DNA of 64,000 nucleotides from Mesorhabditis belari (lineage: Eukaryota > Nematoda > Chromadorea > Rhabditida > Rhabditidae), in assembly GCA_958450365.1 (NCBI GenBank), contig CAUEEP010000938.1, forward strand, positions 124,001 through 188,000, given 5' to 3'. A program made the translations under genes and the position numbers. The notes beneath the pieces were generated by a model that saw only the letters and a list, made by a program, of their open reading frames with translations, did no database searches and was not told where the DNA came from. Positions within the stretch are counted from its first letter, which is position 1, and each line of letters opens with the position of its first letter. Positions 1 through 11,200 of the stretch are shown here, piece after piece.

Positions 1-31
1 TTATCGATTGCATTTGATCTAGATATTTTAG

Positions 32-1203
32 GCTTCTCAGGAGGGTGTTCGATCAGAAGATGGAGTGCTTGTGGCTGACTTACTGGATTTGGAAACTGAA
101 GTGCATAACATCGAACAAGGACTCAGCCAACTCGCGAACATTCCTGTCGTGGCTGGTGACGAATGGCCTGGAGAGCATCCACCTAACAGTGCATTTGCTG
201 ATCCATTTGGAGCCCCACAATTCGGAGGGGTTCATGCTGCCAATAACACTCCTCACACTCCACAATCCGTCAACAACACAAGGGCTGATCCGTTTGGCGA
301 TAGTTTCAACTCATCTACTCAGGTATATATTGACCGTATCTTACATTTTTGATAGTTTTTTAGACTCAACACTTCTCTATGGGCTCATCGATGCCAATGC
401 CAATTCATCAGCAGCCCTCTGTTTTCCATACTCCATACATTTCTCCTGTGCAACCTCATTTGTTTCAACAACCCATAATCCAACAACACTGGACGGGCCA
501 ACAAGCTCAAGCGCCACAACATCCTTCAAATGCTGGATTTTCGGTAAACGTTTATTACGAGCACAACATAATTAAATATTTTGGACAACAAATCCGTTCG
601 CTGAGATTGCCACATCTTCGGATCCATTCGATATAAGTGCCTTGCAACCACAGATGAACCGCACCGCTCCACTTCCAAGCATGGCCGGCAATTTCCAAGT
701 TCCAGCTCCAACTATGCATTGGACGAACGAGAACACCGCTCCGAATGGCACTCAGATTCACCACGCTAACACTTTTGCCAACTTTGAAAGGTTTGAATAT
801 TTGTTGAAGTTAATTAATCTTTTGTTTAGTGTGAATAACACTGACGCTTCGCGTAAGCTTTCTACCGAATGGGATGCTCCACGAAAAGTTACATCGCTTG
901 AAGATGCTTTCACTAAACTCGTCGACATGAATTCGCTGGTCGGTCGTCCAAATGAGGCCAAGAAAAATCCATTTGATCATATTATCAATCCGCCAAAGGT
1001 AAATTTTTAATTATTAAGAAGTAAGATACTTATTAATAACAGTAACGCGTTATGTTTTTGAGAATTGTTTTTAAACTTGGCTCTTTAAGGTGCCTTTGAA
1101 CGCGTTGGGTGTCGCTCCTCCACTCCCGTCTCGCCCCGTCGTGGCTGCAGGTGCATTCCCTGCTTCAAGTGCTGACCCATTCTCTGATGCATTCTTCCGC
1201 TAA
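32..1203 (+). CDS. dab-1: Disabled (DAB-1)-type endocytic adaptor, C-terminal part
   Basis: This is the 3' portion of a gene whose N-terminal exons, presumably including the PTB domain, lie left of the window. About six exons read continuously: 32-321, about 364-542, about 606-791, about 831-996 and about 1090-1203, ending FFR-stop at 1201-1203. The protein opens with an acidic helix ([11 protein letters not shown]), as found after the PTB domain of Disabled proteins. A low-complexity Gln/Pro/Asn tail follows, with repeated clathrin-adaptor motifs: DPFG twice, DPFD, NPFD and DPFSDAFF at the C-terminus. DPF motifs bind AP-2 appendages and NPF-type motifs bind EH domains, so the role is cargo-selective endocytosis at the plasma membrane. 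Introns are very short (about 39 nt at 792). The assignment to Disabled rather than another DPF/NPF adaptor rests on the post-PTB helix and tail composition, because the PTB domain itself is not visible. Confidence 0.62.
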
Positions 1204-1490
1204 ACCACAACACTACGGGTCTCTTCTTCACGCATCAATATCTCCCTTTTTTGAAACCGGTCTGTTTTTTCAAGTTGATAATCTTGAGGGAGCGTTAACT
1301 TTATTGAATGTATATCTGGTGACATAATAGTTCTTTATGTTAAAGAATCTTGGCTCCTCATGGTTTGAAATGTATCCTTATTCAGTCCCAACTCCTTGTG
1401 ATAGATTTCCCGTTTCGATTTTTTTCATTTTCCGATTTTGAGGTGCTTATCATTAAGTTTCTGTGTATTGCACATTATGATCTGTGAGAA

Positions 1491-1496
1491 AATAAA
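1491..1496 (+). promoter_or_regulatory. Candidate poly(A) signal AATAAA of the adaptor gene
   Basis: A canonical AATAAA lies about 290 bases after the stop of the Disabled-like gene, on the same strand, in AT-rich DNA. It is the first canonical hexamer after that stop that I noticed. Placement is by sequence only. Confidence 0.35.
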
Positions 1497-2949
1497 TGAT
1501 GAAAAGTTAGTCATTTCAAAAAAATACACGGTGAACAAAGACAAATTTTTCATAGCCGGTATAAAATGAAAAGGTTCTTTTATTCTCTTTACAGAGAAGA
1601 TATTCAAGTGAGAGGAAAAACGCTTAGAGACTGTGTGACATGAATTGAGACGGAAAGTCAGGCATAGCGAAGTGAGAGGAGGAGGACCGGTCTAGTCTCT
1701 CTCACGGGCTCGTCCCTCAATATCGACTCGACCTCCATCCATCCTTTCCGCAACGCCTACTTTTCTTTATGGCAAGTATCATGGCGTTTCGAACAAGACT
1801 TTGAACACTTGACGCACACAACCTCGTTTTTAATTGAATTTTTAAACCTGCATTTCGCTTCTATATCTAGAAAAACTCAATCCCTCTCAATCCTTTTTTG
1901 CTAATGAACGCTTTTGTTTACGCCCATGGGTGGGAGGAAGATGTTTGTTCGTGTGTATCTGTTGGGGAACGACGGTGGTGGTCTCCATCTCTTCTTCAGA
2001 TGTCGATTGATGAAAAGAGGGAAAGGGAGATCTTGTGTATCTGTCACATCGGTGTGTGCCTCGTCTCGTCTTGGACCTGATCGAGGAAAAAGATGGCTGT
2101 TAGCCAAAGCGGTTTTCCCCTCCTTGATTGACTTTATATCGATGACGGTCGGAAACTGGATCCCCATCCATTCAACTCTCCTCAACTATTATATTTGTTT
2201 GTGTATGATCACCTCGTTCTCATTGACAGCCCCAACAACCGCCTTTCAAGACTTGATTTTTTTTCTCTTTTTTTCTCGAGATTCATTTCAGCCAGTTTAG
2301 TTTCCTTAACCACACACCTTTGCACTTTTCACTTTGTGATTCTCTGATTGTATGAGAGGTTCAGAAAAGTTTCCCCTTTATTCGTTTTTCATCAAATTCA
2401 CCTTTGGGAGTTTTAAAAGGCCTGGGTCTGTTGTCTAGAATACAAATCTTAGAAGAACCCAGTTTTTTTCTTTTGATCAAAGCATTCACAAAACATCTAT
2501 TTACTCATCTTTGCTTCCAAAAATGCAAGGGAAACTCATCCACGAAATTTGATCCGCTGAAATTTTAATCGCGATGCTCTCTAGTCATCTTTCTTTTCCT
2601 GGTTTCATTTTATGTCATTTATCGATTTTGTCAATAGCAAGATATTTTCTTACTGCAGTCATCTCTAATGCCCGTTTTGTTGTCCAAATGTATCTTATGA
2701 TAACCCCATCGTCTTTTGCATCAATATAAGATAAATGTCTAGTTTTTTCATTCTACTGTAGCCGTTAAGCCCAAAGTCATCATCCAGGGGATGAGCCGAC
2801 GGAATTTCTCGGGAATATTTTCTTGTCGCTGAAAATCTTTCTAATCTCTTTGATAAACGGGCCCCACCCACTTACATAGATTTATCTTTTTAGATTATTT
2901 ACCGGCATAGAAGCTATTTTTTTCGATTTCTAACTACAACTGGGATACG
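1497..2949. other. Intergenic stretch without a supported gene
   Basis: The open frames here (for example 1914-2300 on + and 1901-2185 on -) overlap each other antiparallel. They have no domain, no splice context and no signal peptide. I see no repeat or RNA gene. The region probably holds the promoter of the small secreted protein that starts at 2950. Confidence 0.5.
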
Positions 2950-4137
2950 ATGAAGCACTGGCTATTGTTTATTGGCTTCATAGGTAGATTTATAAATTCT
3001 TGAATTAAAGCTAAAGACATTCAAGCTGGGTATTTCTAAATACTCTTACTGTAAATAAAATATCGCGAGCATACAATTTTTTGATTTAAAAATTGTTAGG
3101 TTTGTCATGGGCCAGCCTCGACGCGCCCTCGGAGTCCGTTCCAAATGATCAGCCGATTCCACCCGGTGTTGCTGGTTTGTTTCAATTAATTTCAATTCGT
3201 CATTAGAATAAACATTGCAATTTCAGCCCAAGATGATTCAAAACATTCGACGGTGAAAGCTGACACGGCAATGGAGACGACAACGATCGCATCGAATTCA
3301 TCTTCCCCTTCAGCTTCAACACCTTCAACATCTTTCAATACGGTAGGTGGCACAATATCAAATACTTAATAGGCTTTTATTACAGTAATATACCAGTTAG
3401 TCAGTGTTTCAAATAGGCATTTACAAAACTGACCATCCTTTTAGACGGGCTCCACAACACCGGGCGTTCATCCAGTTCTCCCGAGCAACTACGTGGACCC
3501 ATCTCAACAATTGATATCAACGGACGCCTCAATGCATCGAGATCAACCGGGCGGTCAGGGTGGCCCTAGTCAGCCAACGGGTACGTTAGAAGCAAACACA
3601 TTGTATGGGGAGGCACGAAATAGATCTACATATTTAAGGGCGTACAGTTCCGTAGTCATTAACTGTTTTATTGATAATTTGGTGAAAATTCAAAGATAAA
3701 CTAAGCTATTATAGCTCATTCGATAGCCCTGAATCTCCCTTTTAAAACTAGTACAAAGTTACCAAGAACTTTGTCCGAAATAAATAACAAAAATCATTAA
3801 AAATTTGGGTTGACACCAAAAATATTCGTCATTAGTACGGCCCACCGGTAGGTCGTATCGTCGTGAATGTGTTAAACCATGAAACCATGATCAAAAGCAA
3901 AATCCAGTTCTGTTACAAAATGAAACCATTTTAGGTTAGAAAGCCTTGTCACCCTTGGCATAAACAGTGAACTAAAGCGCTTAAAGTTGATTAAATTGCA
4001 TTTTAGAAGTGTCAGGAGCGATGAGTGGAACAAGTGATACAACAAATGAGGAGAGCTCATCCCCATCCACACAGGGAGTCGGTCTTTCATCGATGCTTCT
4101 CTCGGTTTTCTCTGTACTTCTTGCTTGTGCATTTTAA
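2950..4137 (+). CDS. Small secreted Ser/Thr-rich protein with hydrophobic C-terminus (possible GPI anchor)
   Basis: Five exons join in frame: 2950-2983, about 3099-3174, about 3227-3342, about 3445-3581 and about 4006-4137. The first encodes MKHWLLFIGF and the second begins LSWAS, together a good signal peptide with cleavage near Ala-Ser. The mature part is about 140 residues, rich in Ser, Thr and Pro (for example SNSSSPSAST), so probably O-glycosylated. The last exon ends in a hydrophobic stretch (MLLSVFSVLLACAF) directly before the stop. A Ser/Thr-rich region followed by a terminal hydrophobic tail is the layout of a GPI-anchored mucin-like surface protein; a short type I anchor is the alternative. 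There is no recognisable domain and no family name. The splice junctions all keep phase, which supports a real gene. Confidence 0.6.
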
Positions 4138-4582
4138 GTCTGTATTCATATTTTATTCATTTTTGTGTATTTAATCCTGATACTATGAATGAGGTGAACA
4201 ATTCAGTCGAATTTTAGAAATTCTTGAAGTTTAAGTACCCCGAAAAGATATCTTTGTCATAACAGCATGACAGACTAGAAATATCTGATTTTCCATTTGT
4301 CTATTTTGCTGAATTGTTCAAATCTCAAATATTCCCGATCACCGAGTGATGAAATGGTTTGCGACGTGTGTAGTTCACAATGGTGCACAGATTATACTTT
4401 GTAGTTTTTTGCTAGACTTAAAATTCTTCATTTTACTTCGCATCCAAAAAACTTCCAGCTTTCTTTCACAAGTTTTACAAAGTCTAGTCATTTTCTTTGC
4501 GTTTCGTTTAATATCAATAAATCATCGATGAAAAAATGCGTTAATGAAACCCGTATAAAATGCTAACGAGCGTACATGCGTA

Positions 4583-4850
4583 TACCGTAAATACTGTAAT
4601 AGTACCCCACCCCCCTCGTACAGTCGCGTAGTCGCAAAAGTTTTTTAGTATTTCATTTTTTCAAAGTGCCCGTACTTTCAAAAAATGCATCTTTGGTATC
4701 AAAAAATAGCTGAAATTCAGGGCTATTTTTTGATACCTAAGCGCGCATTCTAGCACAAACCAGTGTCGAGAAAAACTCGTTCAAAGCTAGACTACGCAAC
4801 GCTCCGTACCGTCATTATGGGGGTGGGGTACTATTACAGTATTTACGGTA
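4583..4850. mobile_element. MITE family A, copy 1 (268 bp, TA-flanked inverted repeats)
   Basis: Both ends carry the same terminal inverted repeat, beginning TACCGTAAATACTGTAATAG and running into a C-run. The outer TA on each side fits the TA target duplication of Tc1/mariner-type elements. There is no coding capacity. A second copy of identical length lies at 34218-34485 in the opposite orientation with a very similar interior, so the two are members of one mobile family. Confidence 0.8.
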
Positions 4851-5353
4851 TGTCGTAGCCGATTATGAATGAAATTTTTTGGTAAATCTTTCTAGTAGAG
4901 CAACCCTTTAATGTATGAGGACAATATTATATCATCATGTAGCGAATTAAATTCTGCGTCGATTGGTACAAAATTTGTGAGTTTAGGTTAAAAATTACCG
5001 GCGCTACAACGTTTCATTCAACCCCCTTAGCCGATTATGAATGAGTGGGTATAGAGGCGTCCAATCATCAAGTGTTTAGTCTCATTCAACGCAGAATCAT
5101 TAATAATTATGTTAAATTTTTAAAATTAGAAAGATTTGATAAAAAGAAAAAAATTAGCGCAAAAAAAACTGTTTGTTCAAGAGGAAACTTTGAGGCCCCA
5201 TAATTTTTTTCTTTTTATCCAATCTTTCTAATTTTAAAAATCTAGCATAATTATTAATGATTCTGCGTTGAATGATGCCAAATACTTGATGATTGGACGC
5301 CTTTAGACCGACTCATTCATAATCGGCTGAAATTCATAATCGGCTACGACATA
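4849..5353. mobile_element. Nested foldback element
   Basis: An outer inverted repeat (TATGTCGTAGCCGATTATGA at 4849 and its complement ending at 5353) encloses a second, longer palindrome at about 5029-5326. The inner palindrome's arms pair over roughly 110 bases around a short A/T-rich centre. The AGCCGATTATGAATGA motif occurs at each of the four arm ends. No transposase is present. The left boundary abuts MITE family A exactly, suggesting insertion of one into or beside the other. Confidence 0.7.
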
Positions 5354-5373
5354 TACACCATAACTACAAAATA

Positions 5374-7130
5374 TTATTTTCCAATAGCCGGCATCCATGT
5401 GTCCAAACTGGGGAAAGTGAGCGCTTGTCCGGTCATGAAACCAGCACCCACAAATGGTGAGCCGACTCCGAAGATATTCGACACATCTCCCCGTTTCCAG
5501 TTCACTCCAACATGATCGTTTATCCCGAAATAGCCGCCCACCTAAAAGATGCATATTTCTGAACTTATTCTAAACCTTGCAAAGTCACAATAAAATGTAT
5601 AACTTAAGCAACAAACCCCATATCCATTGTCAACATTAACTTCTCCAAGATGTTCTTTGTCTAGCGGTACTCCAACCACATTATGTTGGCCTCCTTCAAC
5701 GCCGAGACTCTGAAGGAAACTTTACAATTCAAGGATTTGAATGCCTATCATGTTTTACTCTACAGTTACACAATAAAAATGTTTCTTATTTAAAAACTAT
5801 ACTTTATGGATTAAAAAGTATACTTTACCTGCACTAGGGGCACAGACCATCCATTTTTGTATCCGTATTTCCCCTCGTACCAATTTGCGCCAGCTTCTTG
5901 CCATTGGGACCAGTAGTCGCTGAAAGGTGTTAGTTGTCAGATTTTGTTTTTTCACTTGAAAGTCCACTTACCGTACACCGATATTCTGCCCAAAGCCACC
6001 TCCCCATGAACCAAAGGGAATATTAACCAAATGACCGGCTCCAATTGTCCCTTCCTCGTTCACTGGATAATAGGGAAGACCCTTCACACTCCATGAGCCA
6101 AGGTTTAAGCCTACCTAAAGCAGAATGCATAAGTCAGTGGGACTCTATACTGGCTTGGTTTCACTGTTAGTCTATGTTAATTTTCAAATTTCACAAACCC
6201 CGGAACTCCATTGATTTGCGATGGAGTAGAGTGGTGAAGCCTTGGTGAGAAACGGGGAACAATCACGGAAATATGCTTGACATCGAGCCACGTTCTCTTT
6301 CAGTACGTGTCTTTTGACACAGTTCTGAAAGTGGATATTGGGTTTTTAAATCTATAAAAAAAATCAGTACACTAACAAACAAACTCTCAACCTTTTGAGC
6401 AACAGGTGCAATTTTTGAACATCGTCTTTGTAATTCTTGAGCTTGCGCCAAAGTGAGCTGTGGTCGTTGCTGAAAAGTCTCTTAATTCACTTTTAGACTT
6501 TAAACTATTGAGTTTTAAGAATTCAAGTACTCTAGAGTCTTAGAAGCAAGTTGTGTAAACTCACCGCTCGATTGAAGTTGTCAACTTGTTCCCGAATGTG
6601 GATATGTGTTCGATCTTCTCGATCATCAATTCCAGCTACCTGTCGCTCTGACTAAAATAGGAATTTTTTTCTAAAATCACACTTTTAACTCTACCGGATG
6701 AACTCTTGGTCCAGTTGGTGGCATGAGGAGGATTGCTGGTCGATCCTTTGGAGGCCCGGAAGGGACATCTCGGCGCTTGTGTGAGACTTGTGAAGGGATT
6801 GGTGGAGGGATTCGGAGGCGCGGAGGAGCGACCAGTTTCTCGTTTGGCTCATCATTTCCTAAATAGTAAGGAGATTTTTTATTTGCCTTTAGCAACTAGC
6901 AACAAGTTCACTTAAGTGTAAAGTCCCCAAATTTTCAAATTGTAATTTACTTGCACAAATCGGCAACTGCGAGTTCACTTCACAAGCTCGTCGCACTAAA
7001 ATCTCCTTCTCGAGCACAAGACGATCATCAGCTAAAGATTTTTTGGAAAAGCTAACGATTCTTGGTTACCTGAATTTCCAGCCAGAAACCAGGCAAATAA
7101 ACAAAGAAGAGAGCTCCTCAATTCTCGCAT
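5374..7130 (-). CDS. Secreted Gly/Pro-rich protein of unknown function
   Basis: Nine to ten exons on the minus strand read in frame from an ATG at 7130 to TAA at 5374-5376. The first exon encodes a signal peptide (MRELRSSLLCLFAWFLAG). A proline-rich basic stretch follows (PPRLRIPPPIPS, with HKRRD). Next come a short helical part and a Cys-containing module (NCVKRHVLKENVARC and YFRDCSPFL). The Gly/Trp/Tyr-rich C-terminal half is made of loosely repeated units: GLNLGSWSV, DYWSQWQEAGANWYEGKYG, GVEGGQHNVVGVPLD, VGGYFGINDHVGVNW. It looks like a nematode extracellular or cuticle/eggshell-type protein, but I cannot name the family and infer no activity. Splice junctions are ordinary GT-AG. Confidence 0.7.
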
Positions 7131-7645
7131 CTAAAAGCTTATTGGTTGAGTGCTATGGTTAAAGTTAGGCTTTTGATAATATAACGTTCAGAAGTACATA
7201 AAAATGCACAGCAACTTGTCTGTGGCTATAAGGATAAAAATTGAAAATCTTTAAAAATTGGCATTCGATAAAAAATGAAACGAAATATCCTAAAGTGAAA
7301 GTGATCAAATGTCGGAAAATTTCCCGAGCTATCAAGTCGAAAATAACTCTCAAAGGAATCAATTTTCTCGAGGAAAAATGATAGGGATTGGATATTTTGA
7401 CAAAAGAAGAGACTTTCAAAAGTAGGCAGGAATTTGGTGATCATTTGGGTAAAGACTTGACCATTTAGAGATCGGCGTTCAACAAAATTTCTAAAAACAA
7501 AAAGACTCTAGTCTCGACAATAACCTTAAAGCGTCACTTGACTCAAAATATTATCACAAATAAATGAAAAGGAAAAATGATTGAAACAAAAGAAGAAATC
7601 GAGTCTCTTTCTTTTCTTCTTTCAAGGCTTTTCTTTTTTGCTCCG

Positions 7646-7691
7646 AAATTTCCTCTTGTTATTGTTTGATAGCAATAACAAGAGGAAATTT
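7646..7691. repeat. Perfect 19-bp inverted repeat with 8-nt loop
   Basis: AAATTTCCTCTTGTTATTG is followed by the 8-base loop TTTGATAG and then its exact reverse complement. The stem is perfect and lies alone in intergenic DNA. It is short for a microRNA precursor and has no T-run typical of Pol III. It could be a foldback relic, a structured RNA element or a palindromic protein-binding site. Confidence 0.6.
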
Positions 7692-7769
7692 TGTTGTTTC
7701 GTTGGGGTTTGATCTTGATCAAATGCCTTAAAACTTTAGATTTCGTATATGGAGTGCGAGGTTGTTGAA

Positions 7770-7960
7770 GAAAAATACATTTATTCACACGAATAATGTG
7801 ATACTAACAATGCACAAGCACCCCTGAGCCCTAAATGTAGGAAAGAAAAAACCAAAGTATCTGAGAGAAAATCCCAAAATCTAGACGGCGGGACTGAGCC
7901 CTTGACCTTCCGACTAAGATACGGGGTCCTTAGCCAGTCGGCCATGGCAGCCATTCGACC
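7770..7960 (-). repeat. tRNA-derived SINE-like relic
   Basis: On the minus strand a good Pol III A box (TGGCCGACTGG) is followed at the expected distance by a degenerate B box (GGCTCAGTCCC, one base short). It then runs into a non-tRNA tail ending near AATAATGTG...AATAAATGT. A similar tail-like sequence occurs around 35246-35283. The acceptor arm does not pair, so this is not a working tRNA. Confidence 0.4.
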
Positions 7961-8269
7961 AATTAGGGCAGTGGCGGAACCGTTTTCTAAAAGCATGTCA
8001 TGTTTCTAAAAGCCTTACCACTTGGAACTGATACAAAACCAGGTCTGCTCACCTTTAATATCCTTTAGTTTTCTCCGGAAGTACGGTAGATGGTAGACAA
8101 GAGCTCGCCTCCACAACACTCCTTTGCACATCAATCATCTGTCTTTTTTCGACTAGTGATTGCTCTACATTTTTCTGACCCAACCATCACCGCCTTATTG
8201 TAACTCGAAGTTTTACTTTATTTTAAACTTTATATTTAAATTTCGTATCCTGATTTGAGCTATTTAAAA

Positions 8270-8280
8270 AATTTCCAGCA
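8270..8280 (+). promoter_or_regulatory. Candidate spliced-leader acceptor of the SARA gene
   Basis: A strong 3' splice site (ATTTCCAG) lies about ten bases before the likely start ATG at 8288, with no obvious upstream coding exon. In nematodes this arrangement commonly marks trans-splicing of a spliced leader; a 5'UTR intron is the alternative. Confidence 0.45.
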
Positions 8281-8287
8281 AAACATC

Positions 8288-11200
8288 ATGGAGGCCGTCC
8301 CTTCAATGGACGATCTCTTGGATGAGGCCGAAGTGGAGGTTCGATCGCCGGGCAATTCCACATTTCATTCCACTCTTTCCTCATTTTCACCATTCTCCAC
8401 CCCAAAAACCCATCGCACACCGCAACAACAAGACGAAATGAATACACCGATTGCTTTCAAAAAGGAAATCGATGAGTTACCCAATCAATCAATGAACAAA
8501 TCACCCAATCACCCAGGTAAGCGAATAAAAAGTATCAGTAACAGTTTTGAGCATTTTGAATACCTTTTTGAAAAATTTTTGTTTAGAACAAGTTGATCGA
8601 GTATTGCCAATAAGCTCGGAATTAAATGGACATTCAGATGTTGAGTTGCTTGAGAGGACACAGGTGAAACGAAGGAAATTTCATAATGAGATGAACAATT
8701 TATAGGATATGGAAGAGGAAAATGAAGAGCAGATCGAAGAAAATGATGAAGAAATCCCGGTCGAGCCAGCCTCTTCACCCAGCAGAACACCGTCACCGGA
8801 AGAGAGGGAAATCGTGGAAAAACCGAAAGTCAAGGTAGGTTTAAAAGTTTAAGCGCCTTTTTAGCTCTTTCGGTCATCACTATCACTAAATTAATCTTAT
8901 TGTGTTATTAAGGGCTTATATTTATAATAAATTAGACAAGTGTATTATGCATTTTTTAGACGTTTTCAAGGAGAACTTTTCAGAAGTCTCTCTTCTTCCA
9001 AGCAACTTCAAACCAGCCAACCAATGAAGACAAGGATTTCGAGGAAGCTCTAGCATATTTGGGAATCGATGAAAAACTCGATGGTGGCCAGTCAGAGAAA
9101 AGTAAAGGTTGATAATAAAGAGTTGATGGTAAAGAGCATAAAAGTTCTAGGTCAAGCCGGCCCATCAAAGGAGTCATTAAATGTAATTGAAGAAGTTTTA
9201 CGAGGTAGGAATTCTGCAAAAGTTTACAGAAATACTTCAAGTTATCACTAACTTTTCAGAGCCAACTTGTTCATCAAAAGAGCCAGTAGAGTCGGGGCCT
9301 AGTGAGAAAGTGATAGATCACGATTTATACGACGAACAACCACAAGAAACCACCAAAGTGAATGAGAGGTGAGAATGGTGTCCACGATTAAAAAAACAAT
9401 AATTTAGTTCCTTTGAAGTCGAAGAACACTCAACATCCTCGGGATACGATAAGGTAAGCGATAGAAATATACGATTATGAAAAATTTCAACCAATTATGA
9501 AAATCAAGCCCAGTTTCAGGAAGAAATCCTTGGTTGGGTGCATGAGATGATCGATGAAATGATCTACGAATCATTGAAAACAATCGAGTTTTTGCAAGAA
9601 GAACAGGAAATTGAGCAAGAACCACTGGAAGACCAAATCGATCAAGATTCACTCATAGTCAGTGATACAAGTGAACAACAGATTATCGAAAATTTGGTTA
9701 AAGAGATGATCGACGAAGTTATTGAAGAGACGATGAAAGAACAAAAAAGAGAAGAAGGGAAAGGAAGAGGAGAATTCGATTGGAAAAGGGATAAACCATT
9801 GGAAATGGTAAAAGAACGACCACAAAAGAGTAGGGAAAAGATAGAGAAGAAAAGAGAAAGAAGAGAATTTGGCTTGGATCATCAAGATGAGGAAATGATT
9901 GTGGTCGATGATCAACCGGGGACATCTGAAAAAGGGGTTAGTGAAGAAAAAACGAGAGTGCAAGTGATCGAAGTGGAAAACGTGAAGATTGATGTTGTGA
10001 ATGAACAAGAAGAAAATGAGGCTGCTGAAGTAAAAGAAGAGGAGGAAGATCATGCAGAGATGGCCATTGAGGTTGCTGAAGGTGAAAGTTCAAAGTAAAT
10101 CTGTACCTCCAACTTTTTAGGTCTCGATTTTCATGATGCTCAACCCGAAGCTGGTCAACGACAACGATTTGAGGTCGGTAATATCAAACTGATACTCTTT
10201 TATTAATATTTTTCACAAATATTACCTTAAAAATGCTTTAGGAGCAAGTGATAGCTGTTGTTCACGATATGGCTCAAGAGACAAACCCGATGCTGCTTAC
10301 TGAGAGTGAGCTCAAGTTGGGAAAGGTTGCTTTTAAGTATAAAAAGCAAATAAAATATTCAAGAAGTGGAATTCGATGAATATTATTCAAATACTGTTCT
10401 AGAAATTTGAAACTTTTAGACAAAACCCTATTGGATCCCTGACTCAGATTGTGTTCTATGCATGTTGTGCTCGGTGAAGTTCTCCTTAATCGTCAGGTTT
10501 GCTTATAACCGACCTCAAATCGTTGTCGTTGACCAGCTTCGGGTTGAGCATCATGAAAATCTAGACCTAAAAAGTTGGATGTACAGATTTGTAATCGAAA
10601 AATCAAATTTATTCTTTAAAGTTTATAAATGATACATGCAAAAGTTAGTTTTAACGTTAAAACGTTATCGTTAAAAAGCCCCGAGTTATTTAGACGCCAT
10701 CATTGTCGCGCGTGTGGTCGAGTGCTTTGTGCGGCTTGTTGCAATGAGAGAGCCACTCTTGCCTATCTTGGTGATGATGAAAAGAAAAATAAAGTAATTT
10801 TATTTAAAAAATTAAAATAAAGTAACTAATGCTTTTAAAAGCATTGGTTAAAAGCATAAAAGCAAACCTTATTTTAGCAACGGGTCTGCCAACCATGCTT
10901 GACAATGTTGGACAGGATCAAAGAGTACGAGAATGCTGCGGCTTTGTGAGTTTTGTGCAAAGATTTATCTCACAACAATCACTTTTGACATTGACTATAA
11001 GGAAAGTTCAAAAATAATGGCTGATAACAAAAAGAAATCTTCAGAGCCGAAGTGATCGATGGAGGTGGCAGCTCGCGTACCCGAGGAGTACTCAAATCCA
11101 GACCCATCGAAGTTATTGGTTAGTTGCAGATCTCTTTACACCATTATGCAAACGACCCTACTTAACCATTTTAGCAGCAATAGATGGAGAAGAGCCTGGC

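Larger units (their letters stand above)
7131..8280. other. Divergent intergenic region between the secreted-protein and SARA genes
   Basis: This 1.1 kb interval separates two genes transcribed away from each other, so it should contain both promoters. It holds a 19-bp perfect hairpin at 7646-7691 and a tRNA-like SINE relic near 7770-7960, listed separately. The open frames inside it are short and unsupported. Confidence 0.5.

Noticed and set aside
9649..10053. 134-codon open frame on the minus strand opposite the SARA acidic region
   Set aside because: It is the complement of a Glu/Lys-rich coding region, giving a Phe/Leu-rich shadow; no domain or splice context.
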